From NCBI GenBank assembly GCA_002309195.1, contig DBWY01000002.1, positions 41,489-52,404 on the forward strand: a DNA stretch of 10,916 nt, given 5' to 3'. This document shows, piece after piece, positions 1-7,546 of the stretch. Both the position numbers and the translations under genes were made by a program. Position 1 is the stretch's first letter. Every line of letters begins with the position of its first letter. This DNA is from Treponema sp. UBA1226. Its GTDB lineage: Bacteria; Spirochaetota; Spirochaetia; Treponematales; Treponemataceae. Below the pieces are notes generated by a model. The model saw only the letters and a program-made list of their open reading frames with translations, made no database searches and had not been told where the DNA came from.

Positions 1-561
1 GTTCAGGTTGCAGAAATGGTTCTTGAGAAGGCAAAACGCCTCGTAGAACATAAACGCGATGTAGTTATCCTTCTTGACTCTATTACACGTCTTGCACGTG
101 CTTATAACCAGACTGTTCAGACTTCTGGTAAAGTATTGTCTGGTGGTGTTGATTCTAACGCACTCTTTAAGCCAAAAAGATTCTTTGGTGCAGCTCGTAA
201 TGTAGAAGAGGGCGGATCTCTTACAATCATTTCTACGGCTCTTATCGAAACAGGAAGCCGTATGGATGAAGTTATCTTTGAAGAGTTTAAAGGAACCGGT
301 AACTCAGAAATTGACCTTGACAGACGCCTTGCTGAACGCAGACTTTTCCCTGCAATCAACATCAAGAAATCTGGAACAAGAAAAGAAGAGCTTTTGCTTA
401 CAGATTCAGAATTGCAGAGACTCTGGATTCTTCGCAAGGTTCTTAACCCTATGGAAGATATCGAAATTACAGAACTTATTCTTGACCGCATGAAAAAGAG
501 CAAGACAAACGAAGCTTTCCTTGCCAGCATGAATGCGGGAACAGCAGGAATGGATTCGTAG
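1..561 (+). CDS. rho: Transcription termination factor Rho, C-terminal part (5' end outside window)
   Basis: Rho is the hexameric RNA-dependent ATPase/translocase that ends transcription at Rho-dependent sites. The frame is open from base 1, and the 186 visible residues are the C-terminal part of the RecA-like motor; the RNA-binding N-terminus lies outside the window. Seen in order: the Walker B strand [16 protein letters not shown], the Q-loop region [20 protein letters not shown], the segment [11 protein letters not shown], the R-loop region with EEFKGTGN, then SGTRKEELL and the C-terminal helix with WILRK. All are near-identical to the family consensus, so the call is secure. The gene ends with TAG at 559-561. 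It runs head-on into the minus-strand nitrogen operon, with 45 bases between the two stop codons and no clear GC-rich terminator hairpin there. Confidence 0.97.
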   Translation, partial: VQVAEMVLEKAKRLVEHKRDVVILLDSITRLARAYNQTVQTSGKVLSGGVDSNALFKPKRFFGAARNVEEGGSLTIISTALIETGSRMDEVIFEEFKGTGNSEIDLDRRLAERRLFPAINIKKSGTRKEELLLTDSELQRLWILRKVLNPMEDIEITELILDRMKKSKTNEAFLASMNAGTAGMDS

Positions 562-584
562 TTTTTAATTTGAATTCAGTTTGA

Positions 585-616
585 TTTAAATTAATTCTGA
601 TTTAAATTAATTCTGA
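585..616. repeat. Perfect 16-bp tandem duplication between rho and the ANTAR gene
   Basis: TTTAAATTAATTCTGA occurs twice back to back (585-600 and 601-616). The right copy covers the stop codon and last two codons (Gln, Asn) of the ANTAR regulator. A looser AT-rich relative precedes it at about 566-584. It looks like a slippage duplication in an AT-rich convergent intergenic gap. I see no strong intrinsic terminator here for either gene. Confidence 0.85.
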
Positions 617-1176
617 TAGGTTTTTATAATCTGTTCGGCGAGCGCGGTTCGTTTGAGGCCACGGTCCATCGCTTCTTTTTCGAGATAGCGGTGGGCTTCC
701 TGCTCACTCATTTTAAGATGTTCAATTAAAAGAAGTTTTGCGCGGTTTATGAGGCGTATTTCTTCCATCTTTGCCTTAAGCTTTACAGTCTGACTTGAAA
801 GAATCTGTACTTTATACTGAACCGCAATAGCAGCCTTCATCATGTTATAAAAGTAGAACGGTTCAAAAGGTTTTGTTACAGTAAGAATTCCGTAGCACTC
901 AACTCTATATGATATTTCATCGAAATTTTCATTTGGTACTAAAAGAAGAACTGTAGAAGACGAATCTGCAACATTGATTGCAAAATCTGTGTCATAACCG
1001 TCACCGGAATCTGCAATTATTATGTTGAAAGTGCGGTCTGTTGCAAGACGGCGTGCTTCGTTAAAGTCACTTGTTACCGTAAGGTCAAACATCGGCGGTA
1101 ATAAAAAAGGTGAAATCTGAGAAATTATTTTACTGTCGCGCGAAACCAGCAGTACGCTGTGACTTTCTGTTTCCAT
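607..1176 (-). CDS. ANTAR-domain RNA-binding response regulator (putative antiterminator)
   Basis: This 189-residue protein has a receiver-like domain at about 6-118 and an ANTAR domain at about 127-187, the layout of NasR/AmiR/NitR-type transcription antiterminators that bind leader RNA. The ANTAR part shows the coiled-coil lead-in (KLKAKMEEIRLINRAKLLL) and the hallmark MSEQEAHRYLEKEAMD followed by ALAEQII. The receiver keeps a possible phosphoacceptor Asp56 (IIIADSGDG) and the conserved Lys102 (TKPF). The usual acidic pair after beta-1 is Ser12-Arg13, and the switch Thr/Ser is not apparent (LLLVPN), so it may be signalled without classical phosphorylation. ATG lies 3 bases after the glutamine synthetase stop and has only a weak ribosome binding site, suggesting translational coupling. 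An ANTAR gene just behind glnA is a known arrangement in clostridia (glnA-nitR). The likely role is nitrogen-responsive antitermination; the target RNA is not proven. Confidence 0.88.
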   Translation of the reverse strand: METESHSVLLVSRDSKIISQISPFLLPPMFDLTVTSDFNEARRLATDRTFNIIIADSGDGYDTDFAINVADSSSTVLLLVPNENFDEISYRVECYGILTVTKPFEPFYFYNMMKAAIAVQYKVQILSSQTVKLKAKMEEIRLINRAKLLLIEHLKMSEQEAHRYLEKEAMDRGLKRTALAEQIIKTYQN

Positions 1177-1179
1177 CTG

Positions 1180-2376
1180 TTAAATAATTCCACCTAAGAC
1201 AGATTTTACAAAGCTGCTCTGTTCTGCAATCTTTCTTGCTTCTGAAAGAGAACCTGGAATAGTTTTAAGTTCGAGAGTCTTTGCATTTTTCTCATCAAAA
1301 AGATTTTCTTCTGTTGCAGCAGGCGGCTCGATTTTATTTTTAATTCCGTCGATTGCAGCATGTATTATGAGTGTAAGTGTAATGTACGGATTGCAGAGCG
1401 GATCAGGAGAGCGAAGTTCGAGACGCTGTGTCGGTTTGTCTGAAGGAAGTCTTATTAAAGTCGAACGGTTTCCGTTGCCCCATGAAATATATTTTGGTGC
1501 TTTTGAAGAACCGAGTCGTGCATAAGATCTTTGTGTCGGGTTAAGGTAATATGTTATTTCTTCGATATGTTTTAAAATTCCGCCGAGGATGTACGGATTA
1601 AGAGCGTTATCCTGGGTTCCGTTTGTTGTAAGGTAAGAAATGTTTATGTGCATTCCGTTGCCCGGCTGGTCTGCGATAGGCTTAGGAGAGAAATCTGCGT
1701 AAAGACCGTTTGAAGCAGCCTTTGTGTTTACAATCCATTTAAATGTTGCAACATTGTCTGCTGCAGAAAGAGCATCCGAGTAGTGAAAGTCAATTTCGTT
1801 CTGGCCTGGACCTTCTTCGTGATGGCTTGCTTCTGGTGTGATTCCCATCTGCTCGAGTGTAAAGCAGATTTCTCGACGGATGTTTTCGCCGTGATCTTCT
1901 GGAGCGATATCCATGTAACCGGCATTGTCAAAAGTTGTTTGAGTCGGTTCACCTTTTTCGTCGAGTTTAAAGAGGTAAAACTCGACTTCTGTGCCAATCA
2001 TCATTTCGATAGAGCATTCTTCTTTAAGACGACGGCATGCTGCTTTAAGAAGTGAGCGGCTGTCTCTTTCGTAAGGAGTTTTATCTGGATTTAAAATATC
2101 ACAGAACATTCTTACAACTTTTCCTGTCGCAGGACGCCACGGAATTATTGCAAGCGTAGAAGGGTCCGGCAGAAGATAAAGTTCTGATTTTTCCGGACCT
2201 TCAAAACCTTCGATTGCAGAAGCGTCAAAAGGGATTCCATGTTCGAATGCCCGTTCAAGTTCACTCGACATTATTGAAATGTTTTTCTGCTTGCCCTTGA
2301 GGTCAAAAAATGCAAGACGTATAAATTTTACGTCTTCTTCCTGAATAAAATCCAATACTTCGCTTTTTGTGTACAT
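1180..2376 (-). CDS. glnA: Glutamine synthetase, short GSI-related form (lysine at the flap glutamate)
   Basis: A class I-type glutamine synthetase, joining ammonia to glutamate with ATP. It has 398 residues against about 440-470 for usual GSI. The beta-grasp domain is at about 15-95 and the catalytic domain runs from about 105 to the end. Active-site residues, with E. coli equivalents: Glu130 and Glu132 (GTEVEF), Glu187 (HHE) and Glu194 (GQNE), His243 (GNGMH), Arg287, Arg304 (GNRS), Glu320 and Arg322 (LELRSPDP). The flap motif PGYEAP, carrying Glu327, aligns with GSSKAP, so Lys292 replaces the glutamate that closes the site and helps deprotonate ammonium. There is no adenylylation tyrosine; the local sequence is NLFDEK. 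ATG has a GAGG ribosome binding site 6-7 bases upstream and lies 24 bases after pyrG. Its place beside an ANTAR gene and amidotransferases supports a nitrogen role. A related gamma-glutamyl ligase is the alternative. Confidence 0.87.
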   Translation of the reverse strand: MYTKSEVLDFIQEEDVKFIRLAFFDLKGKQKNISIMSSELERAFEHGIPFDASAIEGFEGPEKSELYLLPDPSTLAIIPWRPATGKVVRMFCDILNPDKTPYERDSRSLLKAACRRLKEECSIEMMIGTEVEFYLFKLDEKGEPTQTTFDNAGYMDIAPEDHGENIRREICFTLEQMGITPEASHHEEGPGQNEIDFHYSDALSAADNVATFKWIVNTKAASNGLYADFSPKPIADQPGNGMHINISYLTTNGTQDNALNPYILGGILKHIEEITYYLNPTQRSYARLGSSKAPKYISWGNGNRSTLIRLPSDKPTQRLELRSPDPLCNPYITLTLIIHAAIDGIKNKIEPPAATEENLFDEKNAKTLELKTIPGSLSEARKIAEQSSFVKSVLGGII

Positions 2377-2400
2377 GTTTACCTCTTATTAAACTATATC

Positions 2401-3993
2401 TTACTTTTCGCACGCGCGCAAGAATTCGACAAACAGAGGGCCGGCAGCATTAGGGCGGCTTTTAAATTCCGGATGGAACTGAACGCCAATATGGAACTGT
2501 CCTGCAATTTCTACAGCTTCTACAAGAGTTCCGTCAGGAGAAGTTCCGCTTATTGTAAGGCCGGCCTGTGTCATCTGTTCGCGAAAGTCATTGTTAAACT
2601 CATAGCGGTGGCGATGGCGTTCATTTATAAGGTTTGTGCCATAGGCTTTTTCGAGCGTAGTGCCTGCTGCAACTTTGCACGGATAGGAACCAAGACGCAT
2701 TGTGCCTCCCATGATAACGCCCTGCTGGTCTTTCATGAGGTCGATGACCGGGTGAGTGCAAAGTTCGTCAAACTCACGCGAGTTTGCGTCCGCATATGAA
2801 AGGACACTGCGTGCAAATTCTATTACTGCAATCTGCATTCCAAGACAGATTCCAAAATACGGGAGTTTAGTTGTGCGGGCGTAGCGGCAGGCACTTATCA
2901 TGCCTTCGATCCCGCGCTGCCCGAAGCCGCCTGGTAAAATGATTCCTGCGCATCCTTTGAAAATTTCTGGTGCGCTTTCGTCTGTTACGCTGTCACTGTC
3001 GACCCATTTTATCGTTAAATTTTTTCCGATTACAAAGGATGCGTGATTTAATGATTCTACGATGCTTAAGTATGAGTCATGAAGTTTTACATATTTTCCT
3101 ACGAGGGCAATCTGTATTTCACCTTTTCTTGAGTGGATTGTTTCTACCATCTTTGACCAGGCGGCAAGGGCAGCGCGGTCGTTTTTTGTCTGAAGTCCAA
3201 GATCGCGGCATACTACTTCGTCCATGTTCTGTTCGTGCAGCATTAGAGGAACTTCGTAAAGGCTTTTACATGTTGTATTGTTGATAACACTGTCTTCACT
3301 TACGTTACAGAAAAGAGAAATCTTTTTTCTGATTTCAATCGGAATTTCTTTATCACAGCGCGCAACGATTATATCCGGATGGATTCCGACAGCCATAAGT
3401 TCTTTTACGGAATGCTGTGTAGGTTTGCTTTTAAATTCATCACTTCCAGAAATATAAGGTACGAGACATACATGGATAAAAAGACAGTTGCGTCTTCCTA
3501 CATCAAGTGCAAGCTGTCTTATTGCTTCGAGAAACGGCTGGCTTTCGATATCACCGATTGTTCCACCGATTTCTACGATGCTTACATCTGCTCCGCTTAC
3601 TTCTGCATTTTTCTTGATGAAGTCTTTTATTTCATTTGTTACATGTGGAATTATCTGAACGGTTTCTCCAAGATAGTCACCGTTTCTTTCTTTGTTGAGT
3701 ACATTCCAGTATACGCGTCCGCTTGTGAGGTTAGAATATTTTGTAAGGTTTTCGTCGATGAATCTTTCGTAATGTCCGAGGTCGAGGTCTGTTTCTGCTC
3801 CATCATCGGTAACAAAAACTTCGCCGTGCTGGAACGGACTCATTGTACCCGGGTCTACGTTCATGTATGGGTCAAGCTTTTGACTTGCAATTTTAAGCCC
3901 GCGGCATTTTAAAAGACGACCGAGACTTGCAGCTGTAATTCCCTTACCAAGTCCTGAAACAACTCCTCCTGTTACAAAAATAAATTTACTCAT
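2401..3993 (-). CDS. pyrG: CTP synthase (glutamine-hydrolysing)
   Basis: Converts UTP to CTP using ATP and glutamine amide nitrogen; cytosolic, the last step of pyrimidine nucleotide synthesis. The full length of 530 residues fits the family (about 535-545). The amidoligase domain (1 to about 265) begins with [18 protein letters not shown], holding the P-loop at 9-18, followed by [23 protein letters not shown] and the [11 protein letters not shown] motif at 141-151. The class I glutaminase domain (about 292-530) has the oxyanion loop GGFGQRG at 355-361, nucleophile Cys383 (GICLGMQ), and the His507/Glu509 pair (FHPEF). A GGGAGG ribosome binding site 5 bases before the ATG overlaps the region just behind the carB-half stop codon; the gap is 12 bases. 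Nothing is missing, so it should be active. It is one of three amide-nitrogen users or makers in a row in this operon. Confidence 0.97.
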   Translation of the reverse strand: MSKFIFVTGGVVSGLGKGITAASLGRLLKCRGLKIASQKLDPYMNVDPGTMSPFQHGEVFVTDDGAETDLDLGHYERFIDENLTKYSNLTSGRVYWNVLNKERNGDYLGETVQIIPHVTNEIKDFIKKNAEVSGADVSIVEIGGTIGDIESQPFLEAIRQLALDVGRRNCLFIHVCLVPYISGSDEFKSKPTQHSVKELMAVGIHPDIIVARCDKEIPIEIRKKISLFCNVSEDSVINNTTCKSLYEVPLMLHEQNMDEVVCRDLGLQTKNDRAALAAWSKMVETIHSRKGEIQIALVGKYVKLHDSYLSIVESLNHASFVIGKNLTIKWVDSDSVTDESAPEIFKGCAGIILPGGFGQRGIEGMISACRYARTTKLPYFGICLGMQIAVIEFARSVLSYADANSREFDELCTHPVIDLMKDQQGVIMGGTMRLGSYPCKVAAGTTLEKAYGTNLINERHRHRYEFNNDFREQMTQAGLTISGTSPDGTLVEAVEIAGQFHIGVQFHPEFKSRPNAAGPLFVEFLRACEK

Positions 3994-4005
3994 AATGTCC
4001 TCCCT

Positions 4006-5607
4006 TTATAATACCAGATCGTGATTTATATCTATTATGCTTGTGTTATCAAGTGTATATGGACCTGCAAGACAATCTGCAAGTGCATTGGCAGTATCCA
4101 GTGCCGTAAGACAATCTATGTCACGTTCAACTGCAAGACGACGAAGCTTTACGCTTTCTGCAAGCGGGTCGCGTCCTTTTGCAGAAGTTGAAATTACATA
4201 AACAACTTTACCGCTTTCAAGTAATGTCATAACATTATCGTGATAGTTTTCATGAACTTTTGCAACGTGGTTTACAGTCATTCCGCTTCGCTCAATTGTA
4301 GCAGCATTTCCTGTTGTTGCATAAAGTGTAAATCCAAGATCATAAAATTTCTGAGCAAGAGAAGGAAGCTCAGGTAAATCTGAGTCTCTGACAGAAAAAA
4401 GTACGCCACCGCTTTTAAGCATTTTCCAGCCTGCGGCAACCATGCCTTTAAAAATTGCTTCTTCGCGTGTAGGTGCAATGCCTAAAACTTCGCCTGTGGA
4501 TTTCATTTCAGGACCAAGATGTGTATCTACATCCATGAGTTTTTCAAAACTAAAAACCGGAACTTTTACTGCACAGTAATCTGGCTTTCTGTAAAGTCCT
4601 GTTCCGTATCCCATGTCAGAAATTTTTTCTCCAAGCATTGCGCGTGTTGCAAGTTCAATCATCGGAACGCCTGAAACTTTACTAAGATATGGTACTGTTC
4701 GGCTTGAACGCGGATTTGCTTCGATTATGTAAAGGTCATCCTGATAGATGAGATACTGAATATTAACAAGGCCCTGTGTACCGAGTGCAAGTGCAAGATC
4801 TGTAGACTGACGGACAATTTTTTCTTCGATATGTGGTGTAAAATTTCCCGGATAAACTGCGATTGAGTCACCTGAGTGGATTCCGGTTCGCTCTATGTGT
4901 TCCATGATTCCAGGAATAAGAACGTTTTCTCCATCGCAGATACAGTCAACTTCGAGTTCAGTTCCTTCCATGTATTTATCAATGAGGACAGGATTTTCGA
5001 TTCCCTGGCGAAGAATGATTTTCATGTATTCTTTTACGTCTGCATTGTTGCGTGCTACAATCATGTTCTGACCACCGAGTACGTAACTTGGACGCATGAG
5101 GACAGGATAGGTAATTTTTGCTGCAGCTTCGAGTGCTTCGACTTCTGTAAATACTGTAAGACCTTTAGGGCGCTTTATGTTAAGACGGTCGCAGAGTTCT
5201 TCAAATCTTTCGCGGTCTTCTGCAAGGTCGATTGCATCTGCAGAGGTGCCGAGAATTTTTACTTTCTGACTGTCAAGATATTTTGCAAGTTTGATTGCCG
5301 TTCCGCCGCCAAATGCAACTACAACGCCGAGCGGTTTTTCGACTTTGATGACGTTCATTACATCCTGTGGTGTGAGCGGTTCAAAGTAGAGGCGGTCTGC
5401 AGTGTCAAAGTCTGTACTTACTGTTTCCGGGTTGTTGTTTACGATTGCGACTTTATAGCCCAGTTTTTTAAGCGAGTGTACGCACTGAACACTTGCATAA
5501 TCGAACTCGATTCCCTGGCCGATTCTGATCGGGCCGGAACCTAAAACAAGTATTGTCCCTTTGATTTGTGAACTCTCTGTTGTGTTTTCGTTAGTAAGCA
5601 TCTTCAT
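4006..5607 (-). CDS. carB: Stand-alone C-terminal half of carbamoyl-phosphate synthase large subunit
   Basis: At 533 residues this matches only the second half of CarB (about 1,070 residues). It has a pre-ATP-grasp domain (about 17-120, GSGPIRIGQGIEFDY then NNNPETVSTD), an ATP-grasp domain (about 130-325, with RPSYVLGG at 172-179, GIMEHIERTGIHSGDS, and EANPRSSRTVP) and an MGS-like allosteric domain (about 400-520, with YATTGNAATIE, VISTSAKGR and TALDTANAL). In full CarB this half phosphorylates carbamate. The first ATP-grasp half and the oligomerisation domain are absent, and upstream DNA is intact asnB, so this is not a frame break within the window. The chosen ATG (5605-5607) lies 1 base after the asnB stop, with AAGG 9 bases upstream; the frame stays open further into asnB, but that part looks like no protein. 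Split carB genes are known (Aquifex, Methanocaldococcus), so a partner may lie elsewhere; a homodimer is the alternative. Confidence 0.88.
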   Translation of the reverse strand: MKMLTNENTTESSQIKGTILVLGSGPIRIGQGIEFDYASVQCVHSLKKLGYKVAIVNNNPETVSTDFDTADRLYFEPLTPQDVMNVIKVEKPLGVVVAFGGGTAIKLAKYLDSQKVKILGTSADAIDLAEDRERFEELCDRLNIKRPKGLTVFTEVEALEAAAKITYPVLMRPSYVLGGQNMIVARNNADVKEYMKIILRQGIENPVLIDKYMEGTELEVDCICDGENVLIPGIMEHIERTGIHSGDSIAVYPGNFTPHIEEKIVRQSTDLALALGTQGLVNIQYLIYQDDLYIIEANPRSSRTVPYLSKVSGVPMIELATRAMLGEKISDMGYGTGLYRKPDYCAVKVPVFSFEKLMDVDTHLGPEMKSTGEVLGIAPTREEAIFKGMVAAGWKMLKSGGVLFSVRDSDLPELPSLAQKFYDLGFTLYATTGNAATIERSGMTVNHVAKVHENYHDNVMTLLESGKVVYVISTSAKGRDPLAESVKLRRLAVERDIDCLTALDTANALADCLAGPYTLDNTSIIDINHDLVL

Positions 5608-5608
5608 G

Positions 5609-7420
5609 TTAATAAGCCTTATCATGTACTCCAGAAATCGCACGGCCACTTGGTTCGTCCATGTTTTTCCATGCTGCATCCCACTCGAGTGCTTTTGCAG
5701 TTGAACATGCAACGCCTGCTTCATGAGGAACAACACGTGCTGCACTGTCACTTGGAAAAAGGCGGCTGTAAATTTCGCGATAGTAGTATTCTTCTTTTGT
5801 CTTTGGCGGATTTACAGGAAAGCGGTTTTCACGGCGTGCAAATTCTGCATCGCTTACTTTTTCTTCTGTCATTTTCTTAAGTGTATCAATCCAGTTGTAT
5901 CCGACACCGTCTGAGAACTGTTCCTTCTGTCTCCATACGATTTCTGAAGGAAGCATGTCATCAAATGCTTTTCTTAAAATCCATTTTTCGATTCTCTGGC
6001 CGCCGTTACCGCGATGCTCTGCATTTTCTGGAAGGCGGATGTTCATTTTATCGCTCGGGTTTAATCCCATTGCAATATCAATGAAATCTTTATCAAGGAA
6101 CGGAACGCGACCTTCTACGCCCCATGCCATGAGTGATTTGTTTGCTCTAAGGCAGTCGTATAAGTGAAGCTTGCTCATTTTTCGTACGAGTTCTTCGTGA
6201 AATTCCTGAGCGTTCGGTGCTTTGTGGAAGTAAAGGTAGCCGCCGAAAAGTTCATCACTTCCTTCGCCGCTTAATACCATTTTTATTCCCATTGATTTTA
6301 TTACGCGTGCTAAAAGATACATTGGAGTTGATGCACGCACTGTGGTTATGTCATATGTTTCTATATGATAAATTACATCAGGAAGTGCATCGAGTGCTTC
6401 CTGGATTGTAAAGTGAACTTCATGATGAACTGTTCCGATGTAATCTGCAGCTTTTTTTGCAGCGATTAAATCAGGGGAGCCTTCAAGACCGACTGCAAAA
6501 CTGTGTAACTGCGGCCACCATGCAGCTTCTTTACTGTCTGTCTCGATTCTTTTTTTGCTGTACTTCTGTGTGATTGCTGCGATGATTGATGAGTCAAGTC
6601 CGCCGCTTAATAATACTCCGTAAGGAACATCACTCATAAGCTGTGATTTTACTGCTGTTTCAAGACCGTTTCTTACTTTTTCGATTACACCAGGATTTAT
6701 AATTTCGCCTTTGTCATCTGTTGCTCTTGGAGAAGACTGAACTGACTCAAACGATTCCCACGGACGGTGATACCATGTGCGTGGTTTTGCAGGAGATTTT
6801 TCATCTTTGCTCCAGAGATAGCAGCCGTTAGGAAATTCTTCGATAGTCACGCAGTCACCTTCGAGCGCTTTAAGTTCGCTTGCTGCATAATATCTTCCTG
6901 ATTTATCCCAGCCCTGGTAAAGCGGAATTACTCCGATTTCATCCCGGCCTATAAGATATGCATCACGTTCTGAGTCATAAAGTGCAAATGCAAAAATGCC
7001 CGAAAGTTTTTCTATCATTTTTTCAAAATTGGTAGAATCAGCTTTTCCACTTTCGATTTCCTGAATGCATTTTTTATAAAGCGGAATTATTACTTCGCAG
7101 TCACTCTGTGTTCTGAATTTATATGTGCCTTCAAATTCGCGGCGTATTTCTTTATGGTTATAGATTTCTCCGTTTACCGCAAGAATGATTTTTTCGTCAT
7201 CACTTACAAGCGGCTGTTTTCCAGAAAGCGGGTCAACGATTGCAAGTCGTTCATGACTTAAGATTGCGTTGTTTCCTGTGTATACGCCGCTCCAGTCCGG
7301 ACCACGGTGACGGATTCTTCTGCTCATTTCCAGAACCTGCGAACGAAGTTCTTCTTTTAATCCGTCTGCAATCGGTACACCGCCACTTGATAAGTCAAAA
7401 CAGCCTACGAAACCACACAT
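5609..7420 (-). CDS. asnB: Asparagine synthetase B (glutamine-hydrolysing)
   Basis: Makes asparagine from aspartate, ATP and glutamine (or ammonia). The 603-residue protein closely resembles E. coli AsnB (554) along its whole length. The class II glutaminase domain (about 2-205) starts with the nucleophile Cys2 (MCGFVG) and carries RHRGPDWSG, SHERLAIVD, AVNGEIYN and SDCEV. The synthetase domain (about 245-560) has the pyrophosphate loop LSGGLDSS at 271-278, VLSGEGSDELFGGY at 382-395, and WRQKEQFSDGVGY. The C-terminus (EWDAAW..MDEPSGRA..GVH) is the enterobacterial AsnB type. The start is fixed by the need for Cys at position 2 and by GGAGG 7 bases upstream; an in-frame ATG at 7484-7486 is less likely. 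First gene of the five-gene operon, 1 base before the carB half. A terminator-like hairpin ends directly before its ribosome binding site. Confidence 0.97.
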   Translation of the reverse strand: MCGFVGCFDLSSGGVPIADGLKEELRSQVLEMSRRIRHRGPDWSGVYTGNNAILSHERLAIVDPLSGKQPLVSDDEKIILAVNGEIYNHKEIRREFEGTYKFRTQSDCEVIIPLYKKCIQEIESGKADSTNFEKMIEKLSGIFAFALYDSERDAYLIGRDEIGVIPLYQGWDKSGRYYAASELKALEGDCVTIEEFPNGCYLWSKDEKSPAKPRTWYHRPWESFESVQSSPRATDDKGEIINPGVIEKVRNGLETAVKSQLMSDVPYGVLLSGGLDSSIIAAITQKYSKKRIETDSKEAAWWPQLHSFAVGLEGSPDLIAAKKAADYIGTVHHEVHFTIQEALDALPDVIYHIETYDITTVRASTPMYLLARVIKSMGIKMVLSGEGSDELFGGYLYFHKAPNAQEFHEELVRKMSKLHLYDCLRANKSLMAWGVEGRVPFLDKDFIDIAMGLNPSDKMNIRLPENAEHRGNGGQRIEKWILRKAFDDMLPSEIVWRQKEQFSDGVGYNWIDTLKKMTEEKVSDAEFARRENRFPVNPPKTKEEYYYREIYSRLFPSDSAARVVPHEAGVACSTAKALEWDAAWKNMDEPSGRAISGVHDKAY

Positions 7421-7427
7421 AATCAAT

Positions 7428-7432
7428 CCTCC
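7428..7432 (-). promoter_or_regulatory. Ribosome binding site of asnB
   Basis: GGAGG lies 7 bases before the ATG at 7418-7420 and settles that start over the in-frame upstream ATG. Only 5 bases separate it from the T-run of the leader hairpin, so hairpin folding and ribosome access are likely linked. Confidence 0.85.
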
Positions 7433-7437
7433 GCAAT

Positions 7438-7502
7438 AAAAAAAGAGGCTGTAGACACTGCCCCTGTGCGAAATGCACAAAAACATTATCTACAACCTCT
7501 TT
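7438..7502 (-). terminator. Terminator-like hairpin in the asnB operon leader (candidate attenuator)
   Basis: Read on the minus strand, AAAGAGGTTGTAGA (7502-7489) pairs with TCTACAGCCTCTTT (7455-7442). This gives 14 base pairs with one G-U wobble, running straight into seven Ts (7444-7438). Inside the loop sits a second small hairpin, TGTGC-ATTTC-GCACA (7479-7465). The shape is that of an intrinsic terminator for leftward transcription only; the other side has only three Ts. It lies between a good promoter and the asnB ribosome binding site, so transcripts of the operon must read through it. It could also end the upstream ABC gene's transcript. A weak competing 5' hairpin (ACAA-AGAGG-UUGU, 7504-7492) would occupy part of the left arm. 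Confidence 0.8.
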
Positions 7503-7514
7503 GTCGTATAATTA

Positions 7515-7544
7515 GTTATACTTCAAATTGCGGTCTTATGTCAA
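7515..7544 (-). promoter_or_regulatory. Sigma-70-type promoter for the asnB operon
   Basis: On the minus strand, TTGACA (7544-7539) is followed after 18 bases by TATAAC (7520-7515). The -35 box matches the consensus fully and the -10 box has one mismatch. The expected start point is near 7505-7509, so the leader would be about 85-90 bases and would begin almost exactly at the left arm of the terminator-like hairpin. The -35 box lies just beyond the stop codon of the ABC gene. Confidence 0.7.
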
Positions 7545-7546
7545 TA

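Noticed and set aside
1783..2055. Open frames on the plus strand across glnA, pyrG, carB, asnB, ABC and amt
   Set aside because: They lie entirely inside clear genes on the other strand, have Cys/Phe-rich composition typical of antisense frames, and match no family I recognise.
4006..5607. carB half as a pseudogene remnant
   Set aside because: The frame is intact over 533 codons with all conserved ATP-grasp and MGS motifs, a ribosome binding site, and tight operon spacing.
5608..5751. Longer start for the carB half, reaching 48 codons into asnB
   Set aside because: The extra residues overlap the conserved C-terminus of AsnB in another frame and resemble no CarB sequence; the ATG just after the asnB stop has a usable AAGG ribosome binding site.
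7421..7510. Canonical ANTAR target (two hairpins with six-base loops, A first and G fourth) in the asnB leader
   Set aside because: The hairpins I can draw have five-base loops (AGAGG, AUUUC) or a seven-base loop (AGGGGCA), so the standard motif is not met. The link to the ANTAR protein is kept only as inference.
7421..7510. T-box leader for asparagine
   Set aside because: The leader is under 100 bases and lacks a specifier stem and the conserved T-box bulge sequence.
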